From: Nitrospira sp. | Lineage (GTDB): Bacteria; Nitrospirota; Nitrospiria; Nitrospirales; Nitrospiraceae | NCBI GenBank assembly: GCA_023248215.1 | Contig: JAHFEW010000005.1 | Span: 32,198-96,197, forward strand | Length of the DNA: 64,000 nucleotides | Direction of reading: 5' to 3' | Part shown: piece by piece, positions 48,597 to 57,538 of the stretch | Layout of the letters: every line of letters starts with the position of its first letter | How positions within the stretch are numbered: position 1 is the stretch's first letter | Made by a program: the position numbers and the translations under genes | The notes under the pieces: generated by a model | The model's database searches: none | What the model saw: the letters and a program-made list of their open reading frames with translations, nothing else | What the model was told of the DNA's origin: nothing

Positions 48597-49256
48597 ATGG
48601 GGGTGACTATGCGAACAACAGCGACGGTGCGGATTCTAGTCGTCGATGATCATCCTTCCTTTCGCCGCGGCGTGAAGGATATTCTTGAGGAAGGATTCGA
48701 AGGCGTCAGTATGGCGGAATGTGGGAATGCCCAGGAGATGCTCGACCACGTGCGCGCGGGCACGTACGACCTCGTGGTCATGGACATCAGCATGCCGGGA
48801 AGAAGCGGTCCGGAGGTGCTCAAGGAACTCAAACAACTGGCGCCGACCCTGCCGGTGTTGATTTTGAGTATGCACCCCGAGGACCAGTACGCCATCCGCA
48901 TGTTCAAGGCTGGTGCCGCGGGATACTTGACGAAGGCCAGCGCACCGGAAGAGTTGGTCCATGCGGCAAAAAAGGTGTTGGCCGGCGGACAGTATGTCAG
49001 TGCGTCGGTGGGAGAAGCCTTGGCGCTCACGGTCAGAACCGGGGTCGACAAGTTGCCACATGAACGATTGTCGGATCGAGAGTACGAAGTGTTGTGCCTG
49101 ATTGCCTCGGGACAGACGGTCAGCGATATCGCCGAGAGCATCCATCTCAGCGTCACCACGATCAGCACCTATCGAGCTAGAATTTTAGACAAAATGAATC
49201 TGAAGAATAATGCCGAGCTGACCCGGTATGCCTTGCAGCATGGGCTGGTCGTCTGA
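48597..49256 (+). CDS. NarL/FixJ-family (LuxR-type) response regulator
   Basis: RILVVDDHPSFRRGVKDIL, VMDISMPG, LxxREYEVLCLIASGQTVSDIAESIHLSVTTISTYRARILDKM. Confidence 0.94.
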   Translation: MGVTMRTTATVRILVVDDHPSFRRGVKDILEEGFEGVSMAECGNAQEMLDHVRAGTYDLVVMDISMPGRSGPEVLKELKQLAPTLPVLILSMHPEDQYAIRMFKAGAAGYLTKASAPEELVHAAKKVLAGGQYVSASVGEALALTVRTGVDKLPHERLSDREYEVLCLIASGQTVSDIAESIHLSVTTISTYRARILDKMNLKNNAELTRYALQHGLVV

Positions 49257-49293
49257 CGGATTCAGAATTCATCGAACAAACCATGACAAAGCA

Positions 49294-49314
49294 CTGTGTC
49301 AATTTGTGACACAG
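49294..49314. promoter_or_regulatory. Inverted repeat CTGTGTCA-ATTTG-TGACACAG, candidate regulator-binding site
   Basis: Perfect 8-bp arms with 5-nt spacer, between the NarL-type RR and the next small ORFs. Confidence 0.5.
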
Positions 49315-49356
49315 GAATCCCACCCCTGCCGATAGCCTCCCCATCGTTCTCGCTGT

Positions 49357-49623
49357 ATGGTCCCCATCATGCAAGAGCCTTGGATTTCAGGCGGATCTAC
49401 GTTGCTGGCGATCTTTCAGGCTGTTCGTGGGAACGGATCGATCGAGCAGTGCTCGCTGGACCAGCGGACAGGATCATTTTCTCAGCGCTGGCCCGGTGTC
49501 CTGACCAGACTGAGCACGGTGGAAGCCGCCATGCTGCAGGACCTCACGTGGTGGGGGCCGCTCATGGAGAGCCGATTGAAACAGCTGGCTGGGTTCCGAG
49601 CCGAAACCCGAACCGACCGGTAA
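49357..49623 (+). CDS. Small hypothetical protein
   Basis: ORF MVPIMQEPWISGGSTLLAIFQAVRGNGSIEQCSLDQRTGSFSQRW...; no family recognised. Confidence 0.4.
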   Translation: MVPIMQEPWISGGSTLLAIFQAVRGNGSIEQCSLDQRTGSFSQRWPGVLTRLSTVEAAMLQDLTWWGPLMESRLKQLAGFRAETRTDR

Positions 49624-49635
49624 GGGGGGAATATT

Positions 49636-50025
49636 TTGGTGCGACTGACGAGCCTCACGGGCCGGCGATCAGGCAAGCGGCCGAAAGTCGCGGTGGTCTA
49701 CGAAGATGTGACGACCGGATTCCGATTTGCCGATTGGTTTGCACGGCACGGGTATCAGGCCACGTTGACGTCTGCAGTTCACCAGCTGGAGCGCAACCTG
49801 CAAGAACTCCATCCAGATGTCATTGTGGTCGGCTTTTCCTCTGTCCCCACGCCGCTCCACAGCACCCTTCCCCGTCTCAGGACCACATGCCCGCAGGTGC
49901 CGATTATCGCGATGGTGGATCAGTCCGTCGGCACGTTGCGTAACGGCTCAGGCTCTGACCTTGCCAAGACGTTCGGTGCAGATGTGTTCATGTGCCACTC
50001 TCTCGATCCTCCGTCGCCCACGTGA
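49636..50025 (+). CDS. Degenerate receiver-like protein (pseudo-response regulator)
   Basis: PKVAVVYEDVTTGFRFADWFARHGYQATLTSAVHQLERNLQELHPDVIVVGFSSVP...PIIAMVDQS..AKTFGADVFMCH; phospho-Asp position appears to be Gly. Confidence 0.55.
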   Translation: MVRLTSLTGRRSGKRPKVAVVYEDVTTGFRFADWFARHGYQATLTSAVHQLERNLQELHPDVIVVGFSSVPTPLHSTLPRLRTTCPQVPIIAMVDQSVGTLRNGSGSDLAKTFGADVFMCHSLDPPSPT

Positions 50026-50132
50026 GAATAGATCTCCTGCAGAGGCTGCTCCAACCGCGCCCATGACAGATAGCGAGGCGCTGCTGGGGCAGACCGTTAC
50101 TGAGTGACTCACGAGTGGAAAGGAGTCGCATT

Positions 50133-51545
50133 GTGGCGAAGCCGAAGGTATTGGTCGTCGAGGATGATGAGACGATCGCCGCCGGGTTGCGGTCGGCTAT
50201 GGAAGATGAGTGTGAAATTTTTGTCACTGGACGAAATCCAGCGACTGTGGCTCAGGGGCAGGAATGGGAACCGCGCGTGACTCTGTTGGATTTGGAATCA
50301 CCGTCGAGACCAAACCCGGAAGACGGCTTGCGGGTCTTGCAAGAGTTGCGGCAGTCGGGGTACCGGGGAAAAGTTATCGTCTATACCAGCGGTACTGAAC
50401 GAAGCCTTGCCGTCCAGGCTGTCCGGTACGGTGCCATTGATGTGCTCTCCAAGCCCCTCGATGTGACCCTTCTGAAAGCGATTGTGCGCCGCGCTGCGCG
50501 AATCGCTGATCTTGAACAGGAGGCCCAGGCAGGCATGACGGACGGCGGCCATGAAGAGTTCAAAGGCATGCTGGGCACTAGTTCGACCATCCACCGAATT
50601 TTTGACGCGATACGAAAGGTCTCGACGAACGATGCCCCGATCTTGATCACCGGTGAAAGCGGAACGGGCAAGGAGCTGACCGCGAAAGCGATTCACGAAC
50701 GGGGGCTGCGCAAACAGGCGCCGTTCATTCCCATCAATTGCGGGGCGATTCCGGAAAGTTTGTTAGAGTCGGAGCTCTTCGGGTACGAGCGAGGCGCATT
50801 TACGGGAGCCGTCGGTCAGAAAAAAGGGAAAGTCGAATTCGCTCAAGGTGGAACGTTGTTCCTCGATGAGGTGGGCGAGCTTCCCTATGCGCTGCAGGTC
50901 AAGTTGTTGCGGTTTCTGCAGGATCGCACCTTTGAACGGGTCGGTGGGCATCAGCGCATTGAAATGAATGTCCGCATCATTGCCGCCACGAATGTGAATC
51001 TCCAAGAAGCCATTGAGAAGGGCACTTTCCGCGAGGATCTGTATTATCGGCTCGGGGTCGTGCATATCAATTTGCCGCCTCTGCGGGAGCGGGGCGAAGA
51101 TGTGTCGCTCATGGCCACGGCATTTCTGCGCCAGGCTGCGGCCCATTACGGTAAGCCCGTTCACGGCTTCACCCGCGAAGCGTTGGAGGCGATGCGGGCC
51201 TACACCTGGCCAGGGAATGTGCGTGAACTGTCCAATAGGGTCGGCCGTGCGGTGGTGATGGCGGAGGGCACCCATGTCAGGCCGGCAGATTTGGACATTC
51301 CTCACCAGATCGCGCGACAGGACGAGGGCTCGATTTCACTTAAAATCAACCAGCAACGGATCGAGACCGACCTGATCATGAAAGCGTTTACGCTATCGCA
51401 GGGCAACCTGAGTCGAGCCGCTCATGAATTGGGCATCAGCCGCTCGACGCTCTATCGACGACTGCGTCAGTACGGCATGGACCGCACCCTTGATGCGCGG
51501 CGGACTCTCGGTGTGTCCCAGCGGACTTGGATGTCAGATCATTGA
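50133..51545 (+). CDS. Sigma-54-dependent response regulator (NtrC/PrsR-like)
   Basis: KPKVLVVEDDETIAAGLRSAM; GESGTGKELTAKAIH; GAFTGAVGQKKGKVEFAQGGTLFLDEVGEL; Fis HTH NLSRAAHELGISRSTLYRRLRQYGM. Confidence 0.92.
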   Translation: MAKPKVLVVEDDETIAAGLRSAMEDECEIFVTGRNPATVAQGQEWEPRVTLLDLESPSRPNPEDGLRVLQELRQSGYRGKVIVYTSGTERSLAVQAVRYGAIDVLSKPLDVTLLKAIVRRAARIADLEQEAQAGMTDGGHEEFKGMLGTSSTIHRIFDAIRKVSTNDAPILITGESGTGKELTAKAIHERGLRKQAPFIPINCGAIPESLLESELFGYERGAFTGAVGQKKGKVEFAQGGTLFLDEVGELPYALQVKLLRFLQDRTFERVGGHQRIEMNVRIIAATNVNLQEAIEKGTFREDLYYRLGVVHINLPPLRERGEDVSLMATAFLRQAAAHYGKPVHGFTREALEAMRAYTWPGNVRELSNRVGRAVVMAEGTHVRPADLDIPHQIARQDEGSISLKINQQRIETDLIMKAFTLSQGNLSRAAHELGISRSTLYRRLRQYGMDRTLDARRTLGVSQRTWMSDH

Positions 51546-51890
51546 TGGTTCCCGCTCAGTGGGGGTGAACATTCGCATCGGCCTCGATGCGGTGTGGTGT
51601 GGCTGTCTCTCCGCATGCGGAGGGTGGAGAGTGGTTGTGTGCGCAAAATGGTTGACCGGTTCGCCGGTATTTGTTAAGTATAACAGTCTCAACCACAGGG
51701 TTTTTCCTCGTTCGTTCCGAGGCGTTGTGAGGACCATCACCTGATGGACATCCCTTGGGACGCATCTCCCGTTTGAATCCTCTGTGCCACGGACGATGAA
51801 CGACGAGCTCATTGATGCGCCTCTCTGCCGGTTGCGGGGATGTGGTTATGAACAGGCGGGCAGCCAGAATTTCCCAGCAGGAGCGAACCG

Positions 51891-52460
51891 ATGCCATCCG
51901 ATGCACCCTCTCTCTGGACGCGACGAGACCTCTTACGCACGACCGCGGTTGGGATGGCTCTGGCGGCGGTTCGTCTGGCCCTTCCGATCGACACGTGGGC
52001 GGCGCGACTTCCGGAGGGTCGGGTAAGTCTCTACAACCTGCAGACGGATGAACGGTTGTCGGTCACGTACCGGACCGACAGCGGAGCGTACGATCAGGGG
52101 GCTCTCAATGACCTGAACCACCTCCTGCGGTGCCATCACACCAATGAGTCGACGATGATGGACGTACGGCTCATTGAATTCGTCAATCTCGTCCAAAAGC
52201 GGATCGGCGGTCGTCGCGACGTGTACATCGTGTCCGGCTATCGTTCTCCGGAATATAACGAGCAGCTCATCAGAATGGGCACTCGTGCGGCCCGCAATAG
52301 CTATCATGTGTTGGGGCAGGCCGTGGATGTGCAGATGCCTGGGGTGCCGCTGCGCACCCTGCGCGAAGTCGCGTTACGATTCGGATGTGGCGGCGTCGGA
52401 TATTATCCACGCGGGAAGTTTGTGCATCTCGATTCCGGACCGTTCCGTTATTGGTCATGA
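51891..52460 (+). CDS. Tat-exported DUF882/YcbK-like M15-type peptidase
   Basis: Tat-like signal WTRRDLLRTTAVGMALAAVRLAL; SGYRSPEYNEQLIRMGTRAARNSYHVLGQAVDVQMPGV; GGVGYYPRGKFVHLDSGPFRYW. Confidence 0.9.
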   Translation: MPSDAPSLWTRRDLLRTTAVGMALAAVRLALPIDTWAARLPEGRVSLYNLQTDERLSVTYRTDSGAYDQGALNDLNHLLRCHHTNESTMMDVRLIEFVNLVQKRIGGRRDVYIVSGYRSPEYNEQLIRMGTRAARNSYHVLGQAVDVQMPGVPLRTLREVALRFGCGGVGYYPRGKFVHLDSGPFRYWS

Positions 52461-52596
52461 CGCCGTTCTCCTCCTGTCTCTGTCTCGCCCTTGATTGTGT
52501 ACTGCGTTCGATGCATGTGACACGATTCGTTCAACGATGGATTCAGGCCCATCGCCGCCACGCAATTCCTTCCTGATATTTGCATGACGCCATAGT

Positions 52597-52610
52597 CCTA
52601 TCGTGATAGG
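52597..52610. promoter_or_regulatory. Palindrome CCTATC-GT-GATAGG upstream of the FKBP gene
   Basis: Perfect inverted repeat in the intergenic region. Confidence 0.4.
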
Positions 52611-52675
52611 GTGATCTCGCGCGGTGAGCAGCACTGGCTGTGTATCATGGGACTTCTGAGGAAGGAGGGTGGAGC

Positions 52676-53152
52676 ATGATGGTGTCACATGGAGATGTCG
52701 TCTCAGTCGAGTACACGATTCGGTTGGCGGACGAGCGCGTGATAGAGACAACCGTCGGTGATTCACCGTTGATCTACACCCATGGGCAGAACGAAATTTT
52801 GCGAGGGCTAGAAGCGGGGCTTGATGGAATGGAGCTCGGGGCCTCCAAGATGGTGACGGTTCAGCCGGTCGATGCCTACGGGGAAATTCACCCGGAGGGA
52901 TTCTTTGAGGTGCAGAGGGATCGGGTTCCGGCGGAGGCTCAGCGGATCGGGACGAAACTGGAAGCGACGGCTCCGGATGGAAGGACGGTGTTTCCGTACG
53001 TCGCAGAGATTAAGCCGGAGGTCATCGTGCTGGACCTCAATCACCCGCTCGCGGGCCAGACGTTGCGATTTGACGTCCGGGTTGTGGACATCCAGCGGGG
53101 CACTCAGCAGCTTGTCATGGGAGTGCCGGTAGGGCGACAGGAAGAGCGTTAA
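52676..53152 (+). CDS. FKBP-type peptidyl-prolyl isomerase (SlyD-like)
   Basis: GDVVSVEYTIRLADERVIETTVGDSPLIYTHGQNEILRGLEAGLDGMELGASKMVTVQPVDAYGEIHPEGFFEVQRDRVP. Confidence 0.92.
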   Translation: MMVSHGDVVSVEYTIRLADERVIETTVGDSPLIYTHGQNEILRGLEAGLDGMELGASKMVTVQPVDAYGEIHPEGFFEVQRDRVPAEAQRIGTKLEATAPDGRTVFPYVAEIKPEVIVLDLNHPLAGQTLRFDVRVVDIQRGTQQLVMGVPVGRQEER

Positions 53153-53604
53153 CCCACCAGGTCGGGATTCATCCTGGCCATTGACTGGACAGAAGTGGCT
53201 TTAATTTCGTTGTAGACGATGGCGCGGCCGGCTTGGCGAAGACGGCTGAAGATCCCTTCCACTACTACATAGTCACCTTCCCGCACGTCCGCCTTTCCAA
53301 GTCCCACAACCTTGACCGTTCCGGCGCTGTCCTGCAGGAGGAAGCCGAAAGCCGGGTGCCCATCGCGATTCGTGGCGAGTTGAAAACTGGTCACGCGCCC
53401 ACTGACGGTTACCGCTTGGTGATCATAGTGGTCGGGATGGGCCAGGAGTTCAGTGACTTCCACCATCGCCGAAGCAGAAATGGAGAGGGCAGGCATCGCC
53501 CATCCCACGAGGGCCAGCGTGCCAAGCATGAGGGCAATGCGTGTCACTTTGGCTCGGAAAGAATGTCTGTCCTTGAGCCGCAGCATGATGATTGGATTAT
53601 ACAA
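53149..53604 (-). CDS. Exported OB-fold protein
   Basis: Hydrophobic N-terminus; VTELLAHPDHYDHQAVTVSGRVTSFQ...FGFLLQDSAGTVKVVGLGKADVREGDYVVVEGIF. Confidence 0.65.
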   Translation of the reverse strand: MYNPIIMLRLKDRHSFRAKVTRIALMLGTLALVGWAMPALSISASAMVEVTELLAHPDHYDHQAVTVSGRVTSFQLATNRDGHPAFGFLLQDSAGTVKVVGLGKADVREGDYVVVEGIFSRLRQAGRAIVYNEIKATSVQSMARMNPDLVG

Positions 53605-53728
53605 AATTCACTCCGAGCTGAGAAGACGGTCGCGAAAAAAATCTTTAGGAAACGGGGAGCCGGGACTTTGTGCTCCGACGGCGTCCCCCCTTAAATAACC
53701 CGCAGCTCGCCGATGACACTAAGTTCCT

Positions 53729-54898
53729 TCATCGTTGAAGATCGTTGTGCAGCTCGCCAATGAAACTATTCAGCACATGCTGCTTCATTTGACCGACTTC
53801 TTCTTCTGTGGGTTGGCCTGCCTCGTCGGTCAGCGCTAAGGTTTCTTTGGCCACCGGTGCGGTGCGAGTCAGCAATTCTTCTTCGAGCGCTTCAGGACTG
53901 GTGTCGATTTCGGACAGCGTCGCCATCAGCCGCTGGAGGCCGAATAGGGATCGGGTATTTTCGGAGTGCACGGCATTGGAACTCGCACCATGGACGAGTG
54001 ACAGCCAGAATTTTGCTTCAAGGTCTTCCCCAAGGGTCCCCCAGGCGAATGCCCGGAGCTTCTCCACCAGCGCGTCTTCGGTGCGCTCTAAGCCGTCGTA
54101 GACCGCGATGGAGCGTTCCACCGGCCTTTCAGCCAGGACGGCCAGCGTTTCTTTCCAAAGGTCGAGCGATGCGGTTACTGGAAGATCCTTCATCGAAGAC
54201 CGTTGTAGTGCGGTCTGGATGGTCTGGAGATATTGGTGGAGATGTTTGACCTTCCGTCCGGCAAGACTTCCGGCAGGAATGCCCCAGATGTGACCGATTT
54301 CGTGATCTTGCATGGGCGCGGCATTAATGGACTTCCACTCCCGCTCGGAGAGTTCGAACCGTTTCCGGTACTTGTCCATCAAGCGCAATTGTGTCTGTAT
54401 TTCGAGTCCCAGTCTGGCTTCTTGGTAGGCCTCGGCAGAAATGTCGTTCTCGTCCCACCGCCGGTCTAACAGCCGGATCGCCGGTTTGGGGACTGCGGCA
54501 CGGGCTTGTTGTTTAATGGCCGCTACGGCATCGGCTTCCACCTTGTATCGCGTCTGCAGGAGATCTGTGGCCGCACGAACCATTCCCTCCGCTAGTGCGG
54601 TCATGCCCTTCATGGCTTCCATTTGAAGCCACAGCCGTTCCCGTCGCAACCGGACTCGGCGGCGATACTCATCCCGCCGGCTCGTCACATCACGCAGGGC
54701 GTCTTGGGTCACAACCTGGTGAATCGGCTTGGTGCCGACCACGCAACGGGGGTCTGGGCGGTCTGCTGCAATGTGGCTGATCTCTTCCGGCGTAATATCG
54801 AAATGCTGCAGCAACAGGAGCTTGAGCATGATACGGCCCTGGATCGGAGATTGTTCGATGGTGGAGGCGATGAGTTCTGGGGTGAGCAAAGCGGACAT
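53729..54898 (-). CDS. Uncharacterised 389-aa charged/helical protein
   Basis: Long ORF MSALLTPELIASTIEQSPIQGRIMLKLLLLQHFDITPEEISHIAADRPDPRC...; no family recognised. Confidence 0.7.
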   Translation of the reverse strand: MSALLTPELIASTIEQSPIQGRIMLKLLLLQHFDITPEEISHIAADRPDPRCVVGTKPIHQVVTQDALRDVTSRRDEYRRRVRLRRERLWLQMEAMKGMTALAEGMVRAATDLLQTRYKVEADAVAAIKQQARAAVPKPAIRLLDRRWDENDISAEAYQEARLGLEIQTQLRLMDKYRKRFELSEREWKSINAAPMQDHEIGHIWGIPAGSLAGRKVKHLHQYLQTIQTALQRSSMKDLPVTASLDLWKETLAVLAERPVERSIAVYDGLERTEDALVEKLRAFAWGTLGEDLEAKFWLSLVHGASSNAVHSENTRSLFGLQRLMATLSEIDTSPEALEEELLTRTAPVAKETLALTDEAGQPTEEEVGQMKQHVLNSFIGELHNDLQR

Positions 54899-54932
54899 GG
54901 TGTGGGACCCTCGTGCGACGTAAAAGGTTCGC

Positions 54933-55145
54933 CTAGGCCGTGCCCTGATGGCTGGTCTCAAGGTAGACCGCGACGTATTCACGGATTTGCTGGATGCTGC
55001 CACTGATAAACATCTCACGAGGAATCTCGACGCGAACTAGCTTGGCAGGGTCGACGCCTCGATCGATGGCATATTCTTCGTCGATATACAGGGTCACGGA
55101 ACCGTCAGGAAAGCGGATGGCATAGACCGCATTGTTTTCAGCCAT
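54933..55145 (-). CDS. Small hypothetical protein
   Basis: MAENNAVYAIRFPDGSVTLYIDEEYAIDRGVDPAKLVRVEIPREMFISGSIQQIREYVAVYLE. Confidence 0.6.
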   Translation of the reverse strand: MAENNAVYAIRFPDGSVTLYIDEEYAIDRGVDPAKLVRVEIPREMFISGSIQQIREYVAVYLETSHQGTA

Positions 55146-55246
55146 AGAAGCTGCTCCGTCTGTGTTGTGGAACCGTAGAGATATTACAGGTAACACAGGC
55201 TCAACCCAAGTGTCAAAATGCGAGGGACGGCCTTAATCGGGGGTGG

Positions 55247-55909
55247 TCAGCGTCGGAAAATCCGTCGTCGCCAGAGAAGGTAACTTGTGAAGACCACCAG
55301 GGCGACGAGGAGGGTGTTACGGATTCGTCCCGGGCCAAAACAGGCCAGATTGACGAGGGCATTGGTGGTTCCATAGGCGGCATAGACCAGGTAGATCAGC
55401 AGCGACCATTTCTTGACCTGCAAAAAACCATATCCGACCAGGGTATGGAGCAGCGGTGATAAGGCTTTGGTCACAAATCCGGCGGTGCCATCCAATTTGG
55501 TGCAGAAAAATGGGAGGAGATAATCGGGGTTTCTGGCGATGAGGATGGCGTCGTTTCCCGCACTGACCAGAAAGAGCAGGCCGAGAAAGCGGATGTCGTG
55601 ACCTTGGGTCCAAGCCGCGCGGCTGGTTCGCGCGAGGTCGGATCCGTCCGCAGCCGGCCCGAGTGCCGCGTCGTAACTCTGAAGCGCCCACCAGGGAAGA
55701 GCCAATAACATGAAGAAAACGACTTCGGCGGCTCGTCCTGAGATCCGTCCAAGCGCCAGGCTCAACAATATGAAAAGGATTGAGACCAGACCGAAGAATA
55801 GTCCTGTTCCGTAACGTCCCCGAAGGAGTTGTCCGAGTCCCGGCAGCAAGGCTGAGCAGAGCGCTGCACGGTGATCGAGGCTGGCATGGACAGGGGCTTG
55901 AGTGGACAT
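55247..55909 (-). CDS. Multi-pass membrane protein
   Basis: Several hydrophobic helices; start MSTQAPVHASLDHR at 55909 preferred because the longer start overlaps a terminator-like hairpin. Confidence 0.7.
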   Translation of the reverse strand: MSTQAPVHASLDHRAALCSALLPGLGQLLRGRYGTGLFFGLVSILFILLSLALGRISGRAAEVVFFMLLALPWWALQSYDAALGPAADGSDLARTSRAAWTQGHDIRFLGLLFLVSAGNDAILIARNPDYLLPFFCTKLDGTAGFVTKALSPLLHTLVGYGFLQVKKWSLLIYLVYAAYGTTNALVNLACFGPGRIRNTLLVALVVFTSYLLWRRRIFRR

Positions 55910-55954
55910 GGGTACAACTGTGTCGGGTCGGCAGGAGTGCCGGACTAGAAACGA

Positions 55955-55986
55955 CACGGCCTTCGGTCATGGGACCGAAGGCCGTG
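55955..55986 (-). terminator. Strong hairpin, likely terminator downstream of the HemQ-like gene
   Basis: CACGGCCTTCGGTC-ATGG-GACCGAAGGCCGTG, perfect 14-bp stem; minus-strand side followed by TGTCGTTTC. Confidence 0.65.
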
Positions 55987-56010
55987 AAACTGACTGCCTG
56001 TGAACCGCTC

Positions 56011-56718
56011 TTAGCCACCCAGGGTATCGAGCGTTTCCTTCAGGCTCTTGCGGATGCAGGTAAAAATAGGCGTGTCGCGCAAGGTGTAGCGGCTGCCTTC
56101 GGTTTCCCGCAGCGCCATGACGAGATCCAGGAAGTCTTCGGGCTTATCGCTCTCGAACGCGACGACCCATTCCTGGTCGTCGAGACCGAACGAATAGGTG
56201 GTATTGAGCTTGACCGACGGGAAACGATGGCCGACTTCGATGTGTTCGTCCATCATACCCTGCCGCGCTGCCTTGGTGAGCAGGAACCATTCGCGAGTTT
56301 TCACGAAAGGATAGACGAAGATGTATTTGGCTTTGCCTGGGACCACGGTCAGCCGCTTACTTTCCTGATTTTCGTGGGTGTGATGGTCCACATAGATTGA
56401 GCGTTTGGTGATGGCCAAGTATGAATAGGGGTTGCTTATATACTTGCCCAATCCGGAGGCCATGATTTTGGTGCTCATTTCCTGGAACAGTTCGAGTTCA
56501 TAGCTGATACGCCAGAGCATCAGGTCACAGTCGCCTCGAATGCCGACCGTCGTGTAGGCGATGACGAGGACCTTGCCCTGGTACTCTTCCACGGCGCGGA
56601 GGAACTCTTGTTTCCCGCGTGTACGCTCATCTTCGGGGAGCCGCCGCCAAGCCGGATCGATCTTATAGAAGGTAAAATTGACGTATTGGCGGCGGGGTGG
56701 TTGTTCGGGGCTGGACAT
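56011..56718 (-). CDS. Chlorite dismutase-family/HemQ-like heme protein
   Basis: YIFVYPFVKTREWFLLTKAARQGMMDEHIEVGHRFPSVKLNTTYSFGLDDQEWVVAFESDKPEDFLDLVMALRETEGSRYTLRDTPIFTC. Confidence 0.88.
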   Translation of the reverse strand: MSSPEQPPRRQYVNFTFYKIDPAWRRLPEDERTRGKQEFLRAVEEYQGKVLVIAYTTVGIRGDCDLMLWRISYELELFQEMSTKIMASGLGKYISNPYSYLAITKRSIYVDHHTHENQESKRLTVVPGKAKYIFVYPFVKTREWFLLTKAARQGMMDEHIEVGHRFPSVKLNTTYSFGLDDQEWVVAFESDKPEDFLDLVMALRETEGSRYTLRDTPIFTCIRKSLKETLDTLGG

Positions 56719-56864
56719 GACGAACCCTCCAGGCAACTTCTTGATAATGTAAAAGAATAAGAGTTAAAGTGTTTAGCATTTCATCTCGCGGGCTGTCAAC
56801 AGAGCCGGAGTTACAAGGGGTTGGAATTGACAGGCCGAAACCGATCTGGTACTGCCTGCGCAGT

Positions 56865-57479
56865 ATGAGCGCCTCCCGAAGATTGCCTGCCGGATCCTGG
56901 CTCGTGCCCAGCCTGTTCGTTGTCGCGAGCTGGACGGTTGCCGTTCCATCGAATGCCATTGAGGTGCAGCCGACCGCCGAACAGATTCAGGCGACGGTGC
57001 AGCGAGCGAAGGCGGCCGCGATCCAACGCCTCTCCCCGGATCAACTCCATACTTGGTTCGGTGCCAACGAAGACCTCGCCCCTCGAGGTTTCATCATGAC
57101 AAAGCTAGGGAGTCTGCTGGTGATGGCCAATCACCTGTCCTTGCGCGATCAGTCGCCGACTGAGCAGGATATTGCCCAGGTGATAGCGAATGAGCTTCTC
57201 CTGGTCAGTGTCGTGATCTATGGCGACCGTGTGAACTTTGCCGCTGACAGTTATGCGGTGATGGAGCAGGCCGGTCGGACGGTGAAACCGGCCACGGTGC
57301 GGTTCGATGCGCGGGGCGATCGCACGGCGGCATGGCCGCAGCAGCCGGCCTATCGGGCCAAAGTGATCGCACAGTTTCCCTATGCCGACCTCGACCCACG
57401 GGCTCCGACCACGCTCACGGTCTTTCCTTCCGGCGGGGGACAGGTCAGCTTCGACCTCGATTTCGCTCATATCGAATAA
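56865..57479 (+). CDS. Exported hypothetical protein
   Basis: Signal-like N-terminus MSASRRLPAGSWLVPSLFVVASWTVAVPSNA; no family recognised. Confidence 0.6.
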   Translation: MSASRRLPAGSWLVPSLFVVASWTVAVPSNAIEVQPTAEQIQATVQRAKAAAIQRLSPDQLHTWFGANEDLAPRGFIMTKLGSLLVMANHLSLRDQSPTEQDIAQVIANELLLVSVVIYGDRVNFAADSYAVMEQAGRTVKPATVRFDARGDRTAAWPQQPAYRAKVIAQFPYADLDPRAPTTLTVFPSGGGQVSFDLDFAHIE

Positions 57480-57538
57480 CCGCAGGTTTCCGGCCTTCCT
57501 GTTATTCTTATCATTCCTATCGCAAAGGTTCGATCCTC

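Noticed and set aside
49311-49330. Possible sigma-54 promoter near 49315 (GGAATCCCACCCCTGC)
   Set aside because: GG-to-GC spacing is 12, not 10, and the -24 element lacks TGGCA.
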